The position numbers and the translations under genes are program-made. Under the pieces are notes generated by a model, which ran no database searches, was not told the DNA's origin, and saw only the letters and a list, made by a program, of their open reading frames with translations. Of a DNA stretch of 64,000 bases, positions 40,740-52,158 are shown in pieces (within the stretch, counting starts at the first letter, position 1; every line of letters begins with the position of its first letter). Origin of the DNA: Phlebiopsis flavidoalba. Taxonomy: Eukaryota > Basidiomycota > Agaricomycetes > Polyporales > Phanerochaetaceae. The stretch covers positions 186,001 to 250,000 of the forward strand of contig JAOCPU010000013.1 in NCBI GenBank assembly GCA_035772785.1. Reading direction: 5' to 3'.

Positions 40740-43700
40740 AATATATGGAGGACTAGAAAGGGCATACCTCGACATCCTCGCCCTCCTCATCGGTCACCAG
40801 TCACCTCCACGATCAATGTGCTTGACAATGGCGAAGGAATGGGCTTCTTGCTGACGAGCTCGACGAGTTTGCTGAACTTGAGCGGCAGACGCTCCTCGCT
40901 CTACACCCGCACATGAGCATCACTCCAAGAAACACGCATTTACAAAAAGCGCCTCACCTTCTTCTTGCCAATGAACGAGCTCCAGAGCATGCTGACGCCC
41001 TGGCTGATGACCATGCTGATGTCGAGCGTGTGCTCAGTGCGGAACCAGTCGACGATCTCCTTGAGTGTCGGGTCGTTCTTGAACTCGAAGCGGTCCCCAG
41101 AGTGTCCACTCCGTGCTGACCAGTACTTGCTCTTCTTAGCGCGATTGGGTTCCGAGAAGCCAAAGAAGGGCAGCGCGAGGTTCACGAAGCCGTTCTTGTA
41201 GTCTTACCCAGCTTGTCCTTGCCATCGATGATCTAAATGGCAGAACGAGATGAGTATTTTGTGCACATGCCACTCCAGACATAGAGCTGGTCAGACTTAC
41301 CTTGTACAGCTCAAGGCAGACCAAGCCGACAACAAGTCGACACACGAAGTCGTCGTAGCGATTAGCGGGAATAATCTTGCCCGCAATCTGCTTCGTTCGT
41401 ATGTGCTAGTCATGTCACAGACAGAACAGTGATGTGTTAAGTTCATGGCAACGCAGGTTCGACGCTGTGCTGTAATGAAGTCGATTGTGGTGGTTTGTGT
41501 CGTCGTCCTTCTCGAAACTCAACCGGGTTCAAAAAAACGGTAGCCGACAAGCGACGATGGCGAAGGGAGCTGCTTCAAGAGGTCGGCAGTCGAATCGCCG
41601 TCACCAGCCGCGGTGTGCACGGCGCGTCGCTCTGCACAGGAGGTCGTTCGTGGTTCGTTGATTTGAACCTTGACGCCGCTCCTGGGGGGGTTGTGAACTC
41701 GGGCGGAGCGAGCACACTGTCTGCGATCTCTTCTTGAAGACGGTGGGTGGGGTCCGTCTCGCCACGAAGCCATAGTTAAATGCGTGCAGATTAGCAGCCG
41801 CGATGATGTATCGAAGGTGAGTGGACTATTGGAAAGAGTGTCAGTAGCAGTTATTGCAATAAAAATTATTCCCAAACATACGTCGTTAGAGTCAAAAGTC
41901 AACGGGATTCCGGAGCACGCTTGGGGGACCGCCTCGCCAGAACGGCTGGCCGGTGCTCGTGGTAGCATCCTTCGCGAGCAAGCGAACAATAGTGCCTGAG
42001 TGGCGTTGTTGTACGTCTCCTCAAACTGCATGCTGTTTGGAGTGACGTGCCCAAATGATGCACTCCTCGAACGTGAGCGGCTTGTTGTAACGAGATACGA
42101 CACGAGCTGCTCGACAACCTGCTCCTTCTGCTGGCCAGAGTCTAACTTCAAGTTGGTCTCGAGGAAGTTGGCTGCTTCAGAGAGGTACTGTGGGTTGCAC
42201 TAGCTCACGGGCGGGCGGCTGGACCGTAACAGAGTGTCAAACTCCTGTCCTCGACCACGTCAATGGTGTGCTGGCATTTGCGTTGGGTGGGAGTTCTTCC
42301 CGGTATCGTTGACGAATGGGGTCTCCTTCTTCTTGCGTGGAATTCCTGGGACGAGGAGTTAGGACTCTGTTCGAGGATAGAGGATGAGGGACTTTGGGTG
42401 TTACCCTTGTGGTACCTAAGAGGTATCCCGACCTCCAGCAATTGGGCTTCTACGGAGGGAAAAACACATCAGCTGGTCCATGTATCAGATCCTATAAACC
42501 TAGTGTATAGACTGGAACGCAGCTGCCGGCCACTAGGAACAATACGCGAGCTTTTACGTTCACTCGATGGTCATTCGTGGAACAACCGTCGATGCTACCC
42601 AGAAGCTGCTCGTTGTAGATGTCTGGCGGTGGACATGAGCATCAACAGATATACTGTGGGCAGAAAAATGGCTATACTCTCGGTGATACCCAGGTCCAAC
42701 CGGCTCTTGCTTGCTGTCAATCTTGCCCCCACCAAATCAGGGGTTCATGTCCGTGACGGCGGCAGCAGCAACCTCCGACTTGAACTTGCCGAGATCCTTG
42801 GCCCTGAACAGAACTGTCTGTTCAAGTTACTCTTCTCAATGGTCGTCCAAATCAGTGACATCTAATTTGACCCTTGGGACCAGTGGCGAGACCAAGCATC
42901 CCTCCAGTTCTTGAGCAGACTCGCAACCAAGCGCACCAGCACCGACCAAGAATTGACGATGGTTCGCATCTTGTCCTGGAACGTCTTGCCGAACACTGCA
43001 ATTTGTCCGTCGTACCTGCTACCAGTAGGCTGGCAGTCGGCTTCAGTGGGCAGCTCCTTAGGCAGTGACTCGAGAGAGTCAAAGTACATGTTCTGGAGTG
43101 CATGGGGTGGAACTTGGCAGAGACTGACTTCAAAGTCTCCTGCGCAAACGAAACCACCAATGACAAGCGTTCATGGGGGCAACATCACCAGTGGCTTGAT
43201 ACGCAAGCTCAGTAAGAACCTTCTCATCGGCGTCAGCTTTCGATCTTCTTCGCCAGCTCCACGAGCTTAGCCGCGTCCTCTGCGTTCCTGGGAGCGAGGC
43301 ACGGACGCTGATACTGAGCCTTGAACTCTGAAACCGTGCTTGGGAAAAACCGGCATGAAGGGTTTGCAGGACTGGTCGAACTTGGCGAAGTCCGTGATGA
43401 ATAGTTTCGGGGCTGGTTAGAGATTCGCGTAGAAGATTTCTACAGCTGGATGAGGGCGACTCGTAAGAGACATGATCGAAAGACATAGCCAAAATTCCAG
43501 GATTTTGGGCATCTTGACTTGAGTGAAGATACCACCGTTCTTGTACTCGCTGAGGTTAGAAACGTGTCTCCGATAGCAAACGTGTACGGGCCCTTGACAG
43601 AGACTTTTCTGGGTTCGCAGCCCCGTTAAAGCTCAGTCAGCGGGCCTTGAACTTCGGCGAATGTAACGAAATCGCCGTCCTCGAGACCATGTCGGGTCTC

Positions 43701-44729
43701 GTCCAGACAGGTGACCAGACCTTCATTGTCCTGGATATGGAGGATGAGCTACTCGATCTCTGATATGCCAGATAACAATCGTCGTACGAACAACCTTTTC
43801 AACTGAGACAATCATGCCACTGAGTGGCTGCTCTCCCGTTGGGTCCACACAAGTGAATTTTGGGCCGAAGTCGTTGAAAACGGATCTAGGGACCACATAT
43901 CCGATGTCAGCTTCGGCGACGTACATAAACCTTGCTGCTTACCCGAATAATCCACGCGTCTCAGCAGCAATGAAGTGCACACCGTTTGCATGCGTCCAGT
44001 CATTGATTTCCAATTGTTTGCTTAGTGGCACGTCGGTAAGAACGACGACTAACTGGTAGTCATAAGGTTCAGCAACAAGCAGTGGCAGGGCGTAGACATA
44101 CTTGGAAGCCCTGGATCAAATCCACAGTAATCTCCTGGCCACTCTGCCCGCCCAAGTTTCGTACGGGCACGTAGGCATTGAGCTCGGCCAAGCGTGGAAC
44201 GGCAGCATCTGCTCGCGACTTTCCGAGGTCCTCTTTACGCAAGAAGAACTAGGTGCATTTAAGGTCAATAATGGCAAGCAATGCACGTTTCATGTGATAT
44301 TTACCTGCGAGCTGAGGTCCTTGATCTCTACTGGCTCAGGGTCGAACACCGTGACCGACTTGACACCAGCGAGGATAACGTTCTTGGCTAGCAGTAATGA
44401 TGAGGATTGGTAAACGTCGTAAGACGCGTGCCGCAGGTGTGAGACTTACCGATTTCGACACCGAGACCCTTCAGACCAATAATCAGGACATTGGAGGCGG
44501 CCATGCGCTTCATCGCTATAGAAGAATGTTATTGCCCGCCACAGCTATAAAAGGTGACCCTATGAATACCTTCGTGACCCAGCACATAGCTGAAGTGGTG
44601 TGATCAGTGACCCTTGTAATGAGGCGTATTACGCGTCGCAGCAGCTTACAGTTGACGAGAGTAGAGGCCCTCGTCGATGGCAGCCTCATCGACATCCATC
44701 GCGGAGGGGAGGTTAGACGTCGCGGCCAT
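40740..44729 (-). CDS. UBA1: Ubiquitin-activating enzyme E1
   Basis: ATP-dependent E1 that adenylates ubiquitin and loads it on its catalytic cysteine, in nucleus and cytosol. The ATG at 44729 opens [20 protein letters not shown], then GLYSRQL, a short intron, YVLGHEA, a second intron, [19 protein letters not shown] (first adenylation domain), [14 protein letters not shown], and [20 protein letters not shown] with SGMIVSVEK at 43.8 kb. The second adenylation domain is at 42.7-43.2 kb ([54 protein letters not shown]). The catalytic-Cys half-domain falls near 42.25-42.35 kb just before RGQEFDTL, but errors there hide the cysteine. Further on are [18 protein letters not shown] and FEETYNNA. The C-terminal ubiquitin-fold region has [27 protein letters not shown] and [14 protein letters not shown], ending near PFLVLHI (about 40.75 kb). 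The exact stop is uncertain (an open frame continues to 40571). Confidence 0.92.
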
Positions 44730-44968
44730 TATTTGTCGTTAATTCTGTCGGTGAGGGGAGCAGGTAGTAGGAGAGGATGATAGTAGGAAGGAAAGGTGTA
44801 TTTTTGTGTGCTGAGCCGCCCGCGCGTCCATGATGTTCGCTGATGGTTGTAATCGCTAAGGCGAGCTTGATTCAGCCCGTCGCGCGCGCTCCTCCCTTCC
44901 GCTATTCACTTCCTCGGGTTTTGACTAGGTTTGACTAGCTCCTGGTTTTTACTCGAACCTTCAAGACC
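44730..44968. promoter_or_regulatory. Bidirectional promoter region UBA1 / DPH6
   Basis: 239 bp between two start codons on opposite strands, so both promoters must share or abut here. It includes an imperfect direct repeat TTGACTAG(G/C) at about 44922-44940. No TATA box is clear. Confidence 0.55.
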
Positions 44969-47394
44969 ATGAAATACGTCGCCCTATTAAGCGGGGGAAA
45001 AGACAGCTGCTATAACCTTCTGCATTGCCCACAAAAATGGTCATGAAATCGTAGCCCGCTGCATCATTGGGTCCCGAGCCTGGAAGAGGTCCGGCAGTAT
45101 CATCTCTTCCTTGAGGTCAAATGCCGACTGCTTGGACCTAGATGAAATCGACTCTTATATGTATCAAAACTGTTGGTCAGGACGCTATCGAGTATGTCGC
45201 AAAAGCCCTGGACGTCCCGCTCTATAGGAAGGTCATCTCTGGCTCTGCGGTCGACATGAGCTCAGAATATGGTTCACGCAATGTCCGGAGCAACGGAGCT
45301 TTGGAAGGGGACGAGACAGAAGACCTGTATGAACTACTCTCTGATGTCAAAGTACGCATTTTTGCAGAGCACACATGAAATTGTACTCATGAAGGGCGTA
45401 GAATGCACACCCTGACATTGAAGGTGTCTCCGTGGGAGCCATTCTATCTAACTACCAACGCGTACGCGTAGAACATGTGTGAGTTCCCCATACACATAAT
45501 TCAAGCATGATCTAACCTCCTTTAGATGTCGCCGTCTGTCTCTGACACCGCTGTGTTACCTTTGGCAAAGAGACCAAGGCGAATTACTCTCCGAGATGGT
45601 AGAAGCGGGTCTTGTCGCTGTCATCATCAAGGTTGCTGGTGTGGGTTTAACTACCAAGCATCTCGGAAAGACACTTGGCGAGATGCAGCCTACATTGCAG
45701 AAGCTGGTGGGTATTGATCTTCGTCTTCAATGTGTCATCCACTAAGTAAATTATATCATAGAATATGCTATACGGCTCACATATCTGTGGAGAAGGCGGC
45801 GAGTATGAAACCTTGACCCTCGATTGTCCTATCTTCAAGCGTCGCATCAACTTGTGCGTTCAGTGTCGGCTCATGAATAGAACCTTGACTGACATCGAAT
45901 AGGGAGGAAAAACAGAGACCGTTATACACTCGGATAATGACTTTGCCACCGTTGCCTACTTACGTGTCAAGAGGGCTATCCTGGAGGATAAGCAAGAGGT
46001 TCCGATAGAGCCAAGTGTTCCATCACAGTTGGAAGAACAGTTTGAAGAGATTTACGAAGTAGTTTCTAGCTCTTCGAAATCTGAACAGCTAGACATTGCG
46101 CCTCCACCATGCGACCCCCGGAAGCAGGACTATTTTGTTCTTCGCAACGACATGCCAAAAGATCGGACAATGGGTTGTAGCCTCTAGCATCCAACGAAAT
46201 CTCAGTCGTAGCTCGCATACCATTCCTATTGAAGAGGAGGTGACGGAGTGCTTTCATTCACTCCAAGGTCTGCCCCTTCCTCATATTCCCTTCGACTAAA
46301 TGTAACACGGGGTCTCACCTAGAGCGTCTCACAGAAACATAACCTCGATTTCTCCCACTGTACCAGAACATAAACATCACCCTCTCTTCGCCATTCGATT
46401 GGACCTCTTTGCCCGTGTCAACGCTGTCTACAGCACACACCTCTATGTGTCGGCAGCAGCCCCCACATGCCGCACGCGCTTGCGTTGCAGCCGACCTGAC
46501 ACCTCTCCTTTCCGCGTGCGCCTCGAGTGCATTACGCACCCCCCCACCCTGCCGACGCAAAAAAAGCTCGAATAAAAAACCCCTCCGACGCGCCAGGCGC
46601 TGCACGTTCAGGGCTCTCAGAAAAACTCTTCTCTTCTTTTTCTTTCCTGGGCCCCAGCAAACATTGGACCTTATTCGCAGGCTTGTGACCTCTCATTGGA
46701 CCAGAGAATATTTGTGTCCAGGTCAAATCGGGATCATACCCAGCACACGCTCACCCTTGCCACAGCCCCGGTCGTCGTTGGCGATGGAGACCGCATTGGC
46801 GTGTCAGCATGTCGAGAGGGTTGTAAAGGCGCCTTCAGAGTAAACTCAGGTGGCGGATGGGAGGGGCATGTTTCAAACTGGCACTGTGTATTGGATGGTC
46901 AACTTTGACGACCTCAAACATGTCTAGAAGAAGGCTGTTGGCGCGCTCTGGTGAGCTTCAAGTCAGCGCAAACTAGGTATTGCGTCTAAGCTCACTTATC
47001 CAGGACGCTGATGCACCTAAATTGCTCCTTGGTGTACCATTACTCTGCCGAAAAGACGCTCTTGTCGAAAAGCAAGTGGTTGTACATACACCGGTCGATT
47101 CATAGGGACAGAGGACGACGAGAGTGAGGTCCAGTCCCTTACACCATCCCTTCTGACAGGTACGTTATCCTATAAACATTACTACAGGCGCAACTCAGCC
47201 TTTCCTAGGTCACATTAGAAAGCGACATCGTCTCTTATTCAACTTATTTCAGATCAAGCTTCTCGGAATGCGAGTGCTGCATCGCACTGTGATATGTGTC
47301 AAAGGAGCCATCGACGAGGAGACGGGGAAACAGAACTAGAAAACAAGTGCTTCCTGGGTTGCTCGACAAAGCCTACTCCGTCCGGATATTCTAA
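44969..47394 (+). CDS. DPH6: Diphthine-ammonia ligase Dph6 with C-terminal RidA-like domains
   Basis: ATP-dependent amidase catalysing the last step of diphthamide synthesis on eEF2. The ATG at 44969 opens MKYVALLSGGKDSCYNLLHC, with the SGGKDS PP-loop of the ATP-pyrophosphatase fold. An intron at 45089-45141 joins PEPGR to DEIDSYMYQ. Then VGQDAIEYVAKALDVPLYRK, DETEDLYELLSDVK, GVSVGAILSNYQRVRVEHVC, EMVEAGLVAVIIKV, GLTTKHLGKTLGEMQPTLQK, and GSHICGEGGEYETLTLDCPI with the conserved Glu/Cys core near 45.8 kb. The C-terminal half has two L-PSP/RidA-type regions, as in yeast Dph6: DLFARVNAVYSTH (46.4 kb) and a GQIGIIPST / TALACQHVERVVKA stretch (46.7-46.8 kb). Extra bases are evident at 45028-45030, 45055-45057 and 45166-45169. 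The stop is near 47392-47394. Confidence 0.9.
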
Positions 47395-47719
47395 CCGGCC
47401 AGCCTAGGGAGCATTTAGAAGGTATACCTCTCTTCTATTTATGCCTCGGGACGTAGGCTGAGCCACCTCTCTGCCAGACACACCTACCATGCTTCTCAAA
47501 AATGGTCAAGTACCTATCACACCCATCCCGTGCAGCTTTGTTGCAACCGCGGATAGGGATGACTGGAATTACGCGCTGTGCATCCTGGGGTGGTAGACTA
47601 GACATGACGTACTACAAGATGTGAATGTATTGTACAATCCGAGTAAGAGGGTTACCAAGGTGGGAGAGTAAAGAGAATCCAAAAGAACAGGTCAAGGTAT
47701 GTACAGACAACAGTAATGC

Positions 47720-50184
47720 TCAGGGAGTGCCCTCTTGTTGCAACAGCTTGATTTCAGCGAGACGACGGCGCATCTGTTTCTCGGTGCGTGTAGGTGGAAC
47801 CTTGCGAGCAAATGCTTTCTCAGCACCAACCTGAGAGGAATGTGGATTAGTCCGTGCTACTCAACAAACGGATATTATCGAAAACTCACGAGTGCACAAA
47901 GACCGCCAAAGCGAAGGACCCAGCCGCAACACCGTTCTTGCCATAGAAAGTGGTGTGGTTTTCAGGGTATGTCATCAACCTCTGCGTCAACTGCACGGAA
48001 AATAGCACTAGACACCAGGGCAAACCTACGGTACTCGTTAGCACGCGTCACGTTGACCCATTGAAGTATAAACCTACGGATGAACTGAGGGAAGACAATG
48101 GCAAGATTATGTATACCAAGAATGGTACCGCCAGCAACCGGCTCGGCGTACCGGGCCGCATCAAGCATGTCGTGGTGCTCCTCAAACGACCTTCTGCGAC
48201 GGAGCAAAAGGCTGACGTTCGTCAGTGAGTCCTGGACGAACGGCCGGGGTCGAGCGAGTGCGATGTGTGGGAGGGGCGTCTGGAAGCTGAGGCTGCTCTG
48301 AAGTCTTTCTTGCTCGGGTTGTGACCTCGGTTTCGCGTTCTTTCAAGAACTATGGTGGCGGCGAACGATGAGTTGAGGAGAGGCAAGTGTGATGAGGAGA
48401 GACAAACTCTCCATGATAATTGCGAAGGGAAACCCCCAGCATGCGACTGCCCAGCAGATACCAACAAGGACTGACAGCGATAATAGCTCTGAATGACGAA
48501 TAATTAGGCCGTTCACAGTCAAAAACCTCGACCTTCATGCTATGTTCACTCATCCTGCCATACTTTCGTAATAAAGAACGTCGAAGTAGTAATGGCAGCG
48601 AACAGCAGCATCGCGCCCCCATCCATATGTTCCTGAGGAAGAAACGGCATGAATGGCAGCTTCAAAGGCTTCCCTCGCTGCAGTTCAGCCTCAGCACGCC
48701 ATTGTTGTACAGTAGCCTTCAGGCGGAGCAAACTCTACGTCCTCGTCTTCATCTCCCTCATGTGCAAGAAGACGGGCGTCCGCGTTGCGTCAAGCGAGGT
48801 AACAGGACGCCGGCAAGGACAGCAACTGATCATTTCGTGAGTTCAAATGGTGGGGTTAGAAGCAGTTGGGCACGTACTAACGCTGTATATGGCCATTGCA
48901 AACTCTCCAGTGCGCGTAGCAAGGTCGTTATCCGGTTCGCGACCGAGTTCTGCAGCCATCACCTGGCCAACATACGTCGTTCTGTGCCGAAGTCAGTGTT
49001 TCGATCACAATGAGACTTGCTATCGTGCTTACGAGTAGAACAGGAAGGGGAACCTAAGAAGTCGCGCGTAAGCATGGTACAAGTCTATGACGTAGTAGGA
49101 AAACGTACCATCCCATAAACGCGAAAACCTGGACATAGCACACGCGCCGAATTGGCTTGGGAAGCTTGACAACTGCAACGTAGATTATTTCGCAAAAAAC
49201 GTCCGAGAATGTGCTTTTGCTAAAGATCGTGTCAGAGGTCGCTGTCATAATTCTGACACACAGACTCACTTGCGGTCCACGCGCAAATCATCCTCGTGCG
49301 ACTGTTCCTCTTGCGAAGCGCAAGTGATCCAGACGGTAATGACGAGAAGGATAATGCTGATAACACAGAACTTGCGGAATTGATCACCTCCGAGCAGCCG
49401 TAGGAGGGCATGCTTGCGAGTGGAAGGAAGCCAAATCCGAAGCCGACGATGTTTCCTGCGTTGGTCATCTTACTGTGCCAGGCGTTTTTGCAGCATTCAA
49501 CTGCTCCGGCGGGGTGACGTCGAGAAGCAGATTGCGTAGCGACGCTTGCAAGGCATTTAAAGCGAAGTCAAAGAAGGTGAAAGAAAGATATAACAGCCAA
49601 TGTGATTGCTGTGTTCTTGACCTGGCGGGACGTTAGGCGGAAAGGAATATTAACTTGAGCCGACTCACGTCTTTCTTCCACTGGGGATCCCAGCTACCCC
49701 TTCCCTCCTCCAATCATGTCAACAAATAATGCGGCAAGATCTGACAATACGCGAGCGTGAATGTGGACACGACAAGCACTACGGTTGACAGTACAACCCA
49801 GTAACGCCTTCTGTACTTAGACCGGGAGGCATCGGAGATCCGCGCCTACAAGTCTCTCAGCACAAGAATCCACAGGCTCTGGATTATGGTAAGCTTACCA
49901 ATGACGGGTTGAGCAATGAGACCACTGATGGGTCCCGCTAACCACACCAAACTGGTAAGCTGCTCCGAGAGGCCCAAGGAGAGCAGGAACGGCGTTCCGT
50001 ATCTTCCACGTCGTCAATTCTCGCGTCAAACGGTACATAGGACATGACTCACCCCAATTCGACTGTCCAGGGCGATCTGAGCACCTGCCATGGAGATACT
50101 CAGCTTCACGAGGTCCCAAGTCGACATCCTCCGCCGAGACAAGTCCGGCACTTGATCCTTCTGGGTGCCCATTCGCGAGGTCAT
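47720..50184 (-). CDS. SLC45/Sut-type sugar:H+ symporter (MFS/GPH)
   Basis: Twelve-segment transporter of the sucrose/alpha-glucoside:proton symporter group, at the plasma membrane. The ATG at 50184 opens MTSRMGTQKDQVPDLSRRR, then STWDLVKLSISMAGAQIA (first membrane segment), WTVELG, an intron, GTPFLLSLG, QLTSLVWLAGPISGLIAQPV and SDASRSKYRRRYWVVLS, the cytosolic loop typical of this family. The C-terminal end shows MLDAARYAEPVAGGTILGIH, NLAIVFPQF, ALVSSAIFRAVDAEV, KMPPTRTEKQMRRRLAEIKL and the terminal LLQQEGTP, stop at 47720. Multiple short introns are present. An extra G at 50070-50072 breaks the first exon. The substrate cannot be read from sequence; sucrose, maltose or another disaccharide is possible. 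It is tail to tail with DPH6, about 325 bp apart. Confidence 0.8.
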
Positions 50185-51057
50185 TGCTCGTAGTGGGGTC
50201 AGGCTAAACGTCCGACGACCGCTCAGGGCTGCGAGCTGCGACTGCTATGCGAACATAGTCGGCCGTTCGCCCGACTGCCTGGACGGCCATGGTATTTGGG
50301 TGTGGTTCGGGTCGGGGTACGGACGGGGGGCATCGCCTGAGCTGGGGTAAGTCCCTTGCTGGTAGAATGCAACGCTGGGGAAGGCACGGGGAAGGGAGAG
50401 GTCGCGATGCGATAACCAGATGGGTTATATGTAGGCGTAAGGTGCCTCGAAGCGAGGCTGGGTAGGTGTGGCAGATGCATGCAGTGAAAGAGCAATCGTC
50501 CAGCGGGGACAAGAGGATGGGAGTAATCGGCAAATCCCGACCCAGGCGTCATGAACAAGTCAAGATTCACGAGGATTGAGGCCGATTCTGCGAAAAAGGC
50601 TCCCTCAGAGACAGTTCTAAGTGAGAGCCGGAGGCAATATTGATTGATGCTAGCATAATATCAAACTTAGTCTCAAGCCACGACGCTGCCGGAGCGTGCA
50701 AGGGGTGGAGGATGAGAAGGATACAGAGCAAGGTCCCTGGACGTCCTATAATATGCATGGCTACAGAGCGATGTACACAGCGGAAATGGGGTCAGTCGAT
50801 AAAAGATAATGTACACAGAAAGTAATGTACATTTATCCAGAAAGGGAAACCCAAACAACAAAAAAAAAAAATCATCATCCTAGACGCACCAATGTACAGC
50901 GCAAATGCGAACGGAAAGCGAACGAAACGTACACCGAAAAAATTAATGTTATCTGAGAGCCAATTGTGCACCCGTTGTGGGCCCAGAAGAATTGCGTTAT
51001 AGCCCGTCCGCCGAATGGGGATGGTGCATGGATGAGTTTTGATCGACCAATTGTGTT
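50185..51057. other. Interval upstream of the sugar transporter
   Basis: Minus-strand frames at 50204-50570 are Pro/Arg-rich and could be an N-terminal extension or leader of the transporter. 50.6-51.05 kb holds only short frames and a run of 12 A's at about 50860. No separate gene is recognised. Confidence 0.3.
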
Positions 51058-52158
51058 TTATGCGCAAGAGAGGAGGTTGAAGGCGTAGTCTCCGGGGAAG
51101 TAATGGGTGGGGATGGCTTGCTTCCTCTTCTTGACCGCCATCCGGTGGCGGAGGACATCTGGCGTAGCTCCGCTGGATGGTCCAGTAAAATCTTCCCCCT
51201 TTCCATTGGCGTGAATCAGCGCGTAGCTGCTTGCTTTTGACACACGCGGGGGATCAGCGGTGCGGGTTTGGTAAGGAAGTCTGTGTCGGGGTGGCTGGGA
51301 GCGAGTCCGGCTCTACCCTCAGCGGTTTTGACGGAGGTGGGAATGGCCTTGTGTAGGAGCGACGATCTAGGGGTCCGTGTGGCCGGAGAACACGGACTAC
51401 GGGTGATACTGGAACGTGGTCGAGAAGCAGAGATTTGAGTTCGGAGGACACACAGGGTCTGCGGGGTATGCCAGCGTAATGGTGTAGTCTGCCGAAGCCG
51501 ACTGGTCGTAACAATCGCCCGACGTGGTGCGACGGATCTAACGACGATCACGAACGGGAGCACGCATTTATCGTCTTCGCCTGATATCTGCTGCCAGAAG
51601 ATGACACTGGCAGATTCATTTTAGTGAAGGATGTCGTCAGCGATGCTGTTGCCGCGCTTCCACTCCGTTGCCGAAGTTTCCCGAAGTTGTATACTCTCTC
51701 CGAATTGATTCCGCGTTCGCGCGCTCACACTGCATGCCGTGATGGCAGATAGGCGTGCCTAACCCAGGCGGACGATGGACCGGAGCAGGAGCAAGAGAAG
51801 AAAGTGGTTTGCGGCGTTGGATGAAGGGACGCCTGAATAGACTGTTTACTACCGAGCGGAGTTTGCCAGACGGGTTGTGGAGGGGCTTGGATTGCGGAAT
51901 GTTGAGGGGAGCATTTCGTGATTTCTTGGAGGTGAAAAGTGAAGAGAAAGGAGGTGGGCACACATTTGCTCGCACGCGAAGCGGGAGCGTTTGTCTAAAA
52001 GTCCCGCCGGAGACCGATGTGGTGGCTTGGTCACCTACTTGGTTCCAGAAGACAGCTGCGCATGCCATTAGACGTGGCCCGTTCCGGCGTAATGCGAGGG
52101 GATAACTCGCTATTTGAAAGACGGGTAGGGGGTGGAATGTCCTGGCCACTCCATTCAT
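51058..52158 (-). CDS. Uncharacterised protein, low confidence
   Basis: Minus-strand frames at 51637-52158 and 51216-51563 are Pro/Ser/Arg-rich. The last one, at 51058-51243, gives a compact protein-like end: SKASSYALIHANGKGEDFTG, PSSGATPDVLRHRMAVKKRK, QAIPTHYFPGDYAFNLL. Read together across frame changes they could be one small hypothetical protein with a disordered N-terminus. The basic and aromatic C-terminal end is the best evidence of real coding. No family recognised. Confidence 0.3.

Noticed and set aside
40680..40740. Minus-strand GGTTCGATTGCCC resembling a tRNA B box
   Set aside because: The flanks do not form a T stem or acceptor stem, and no A box or anticodon arm is present.
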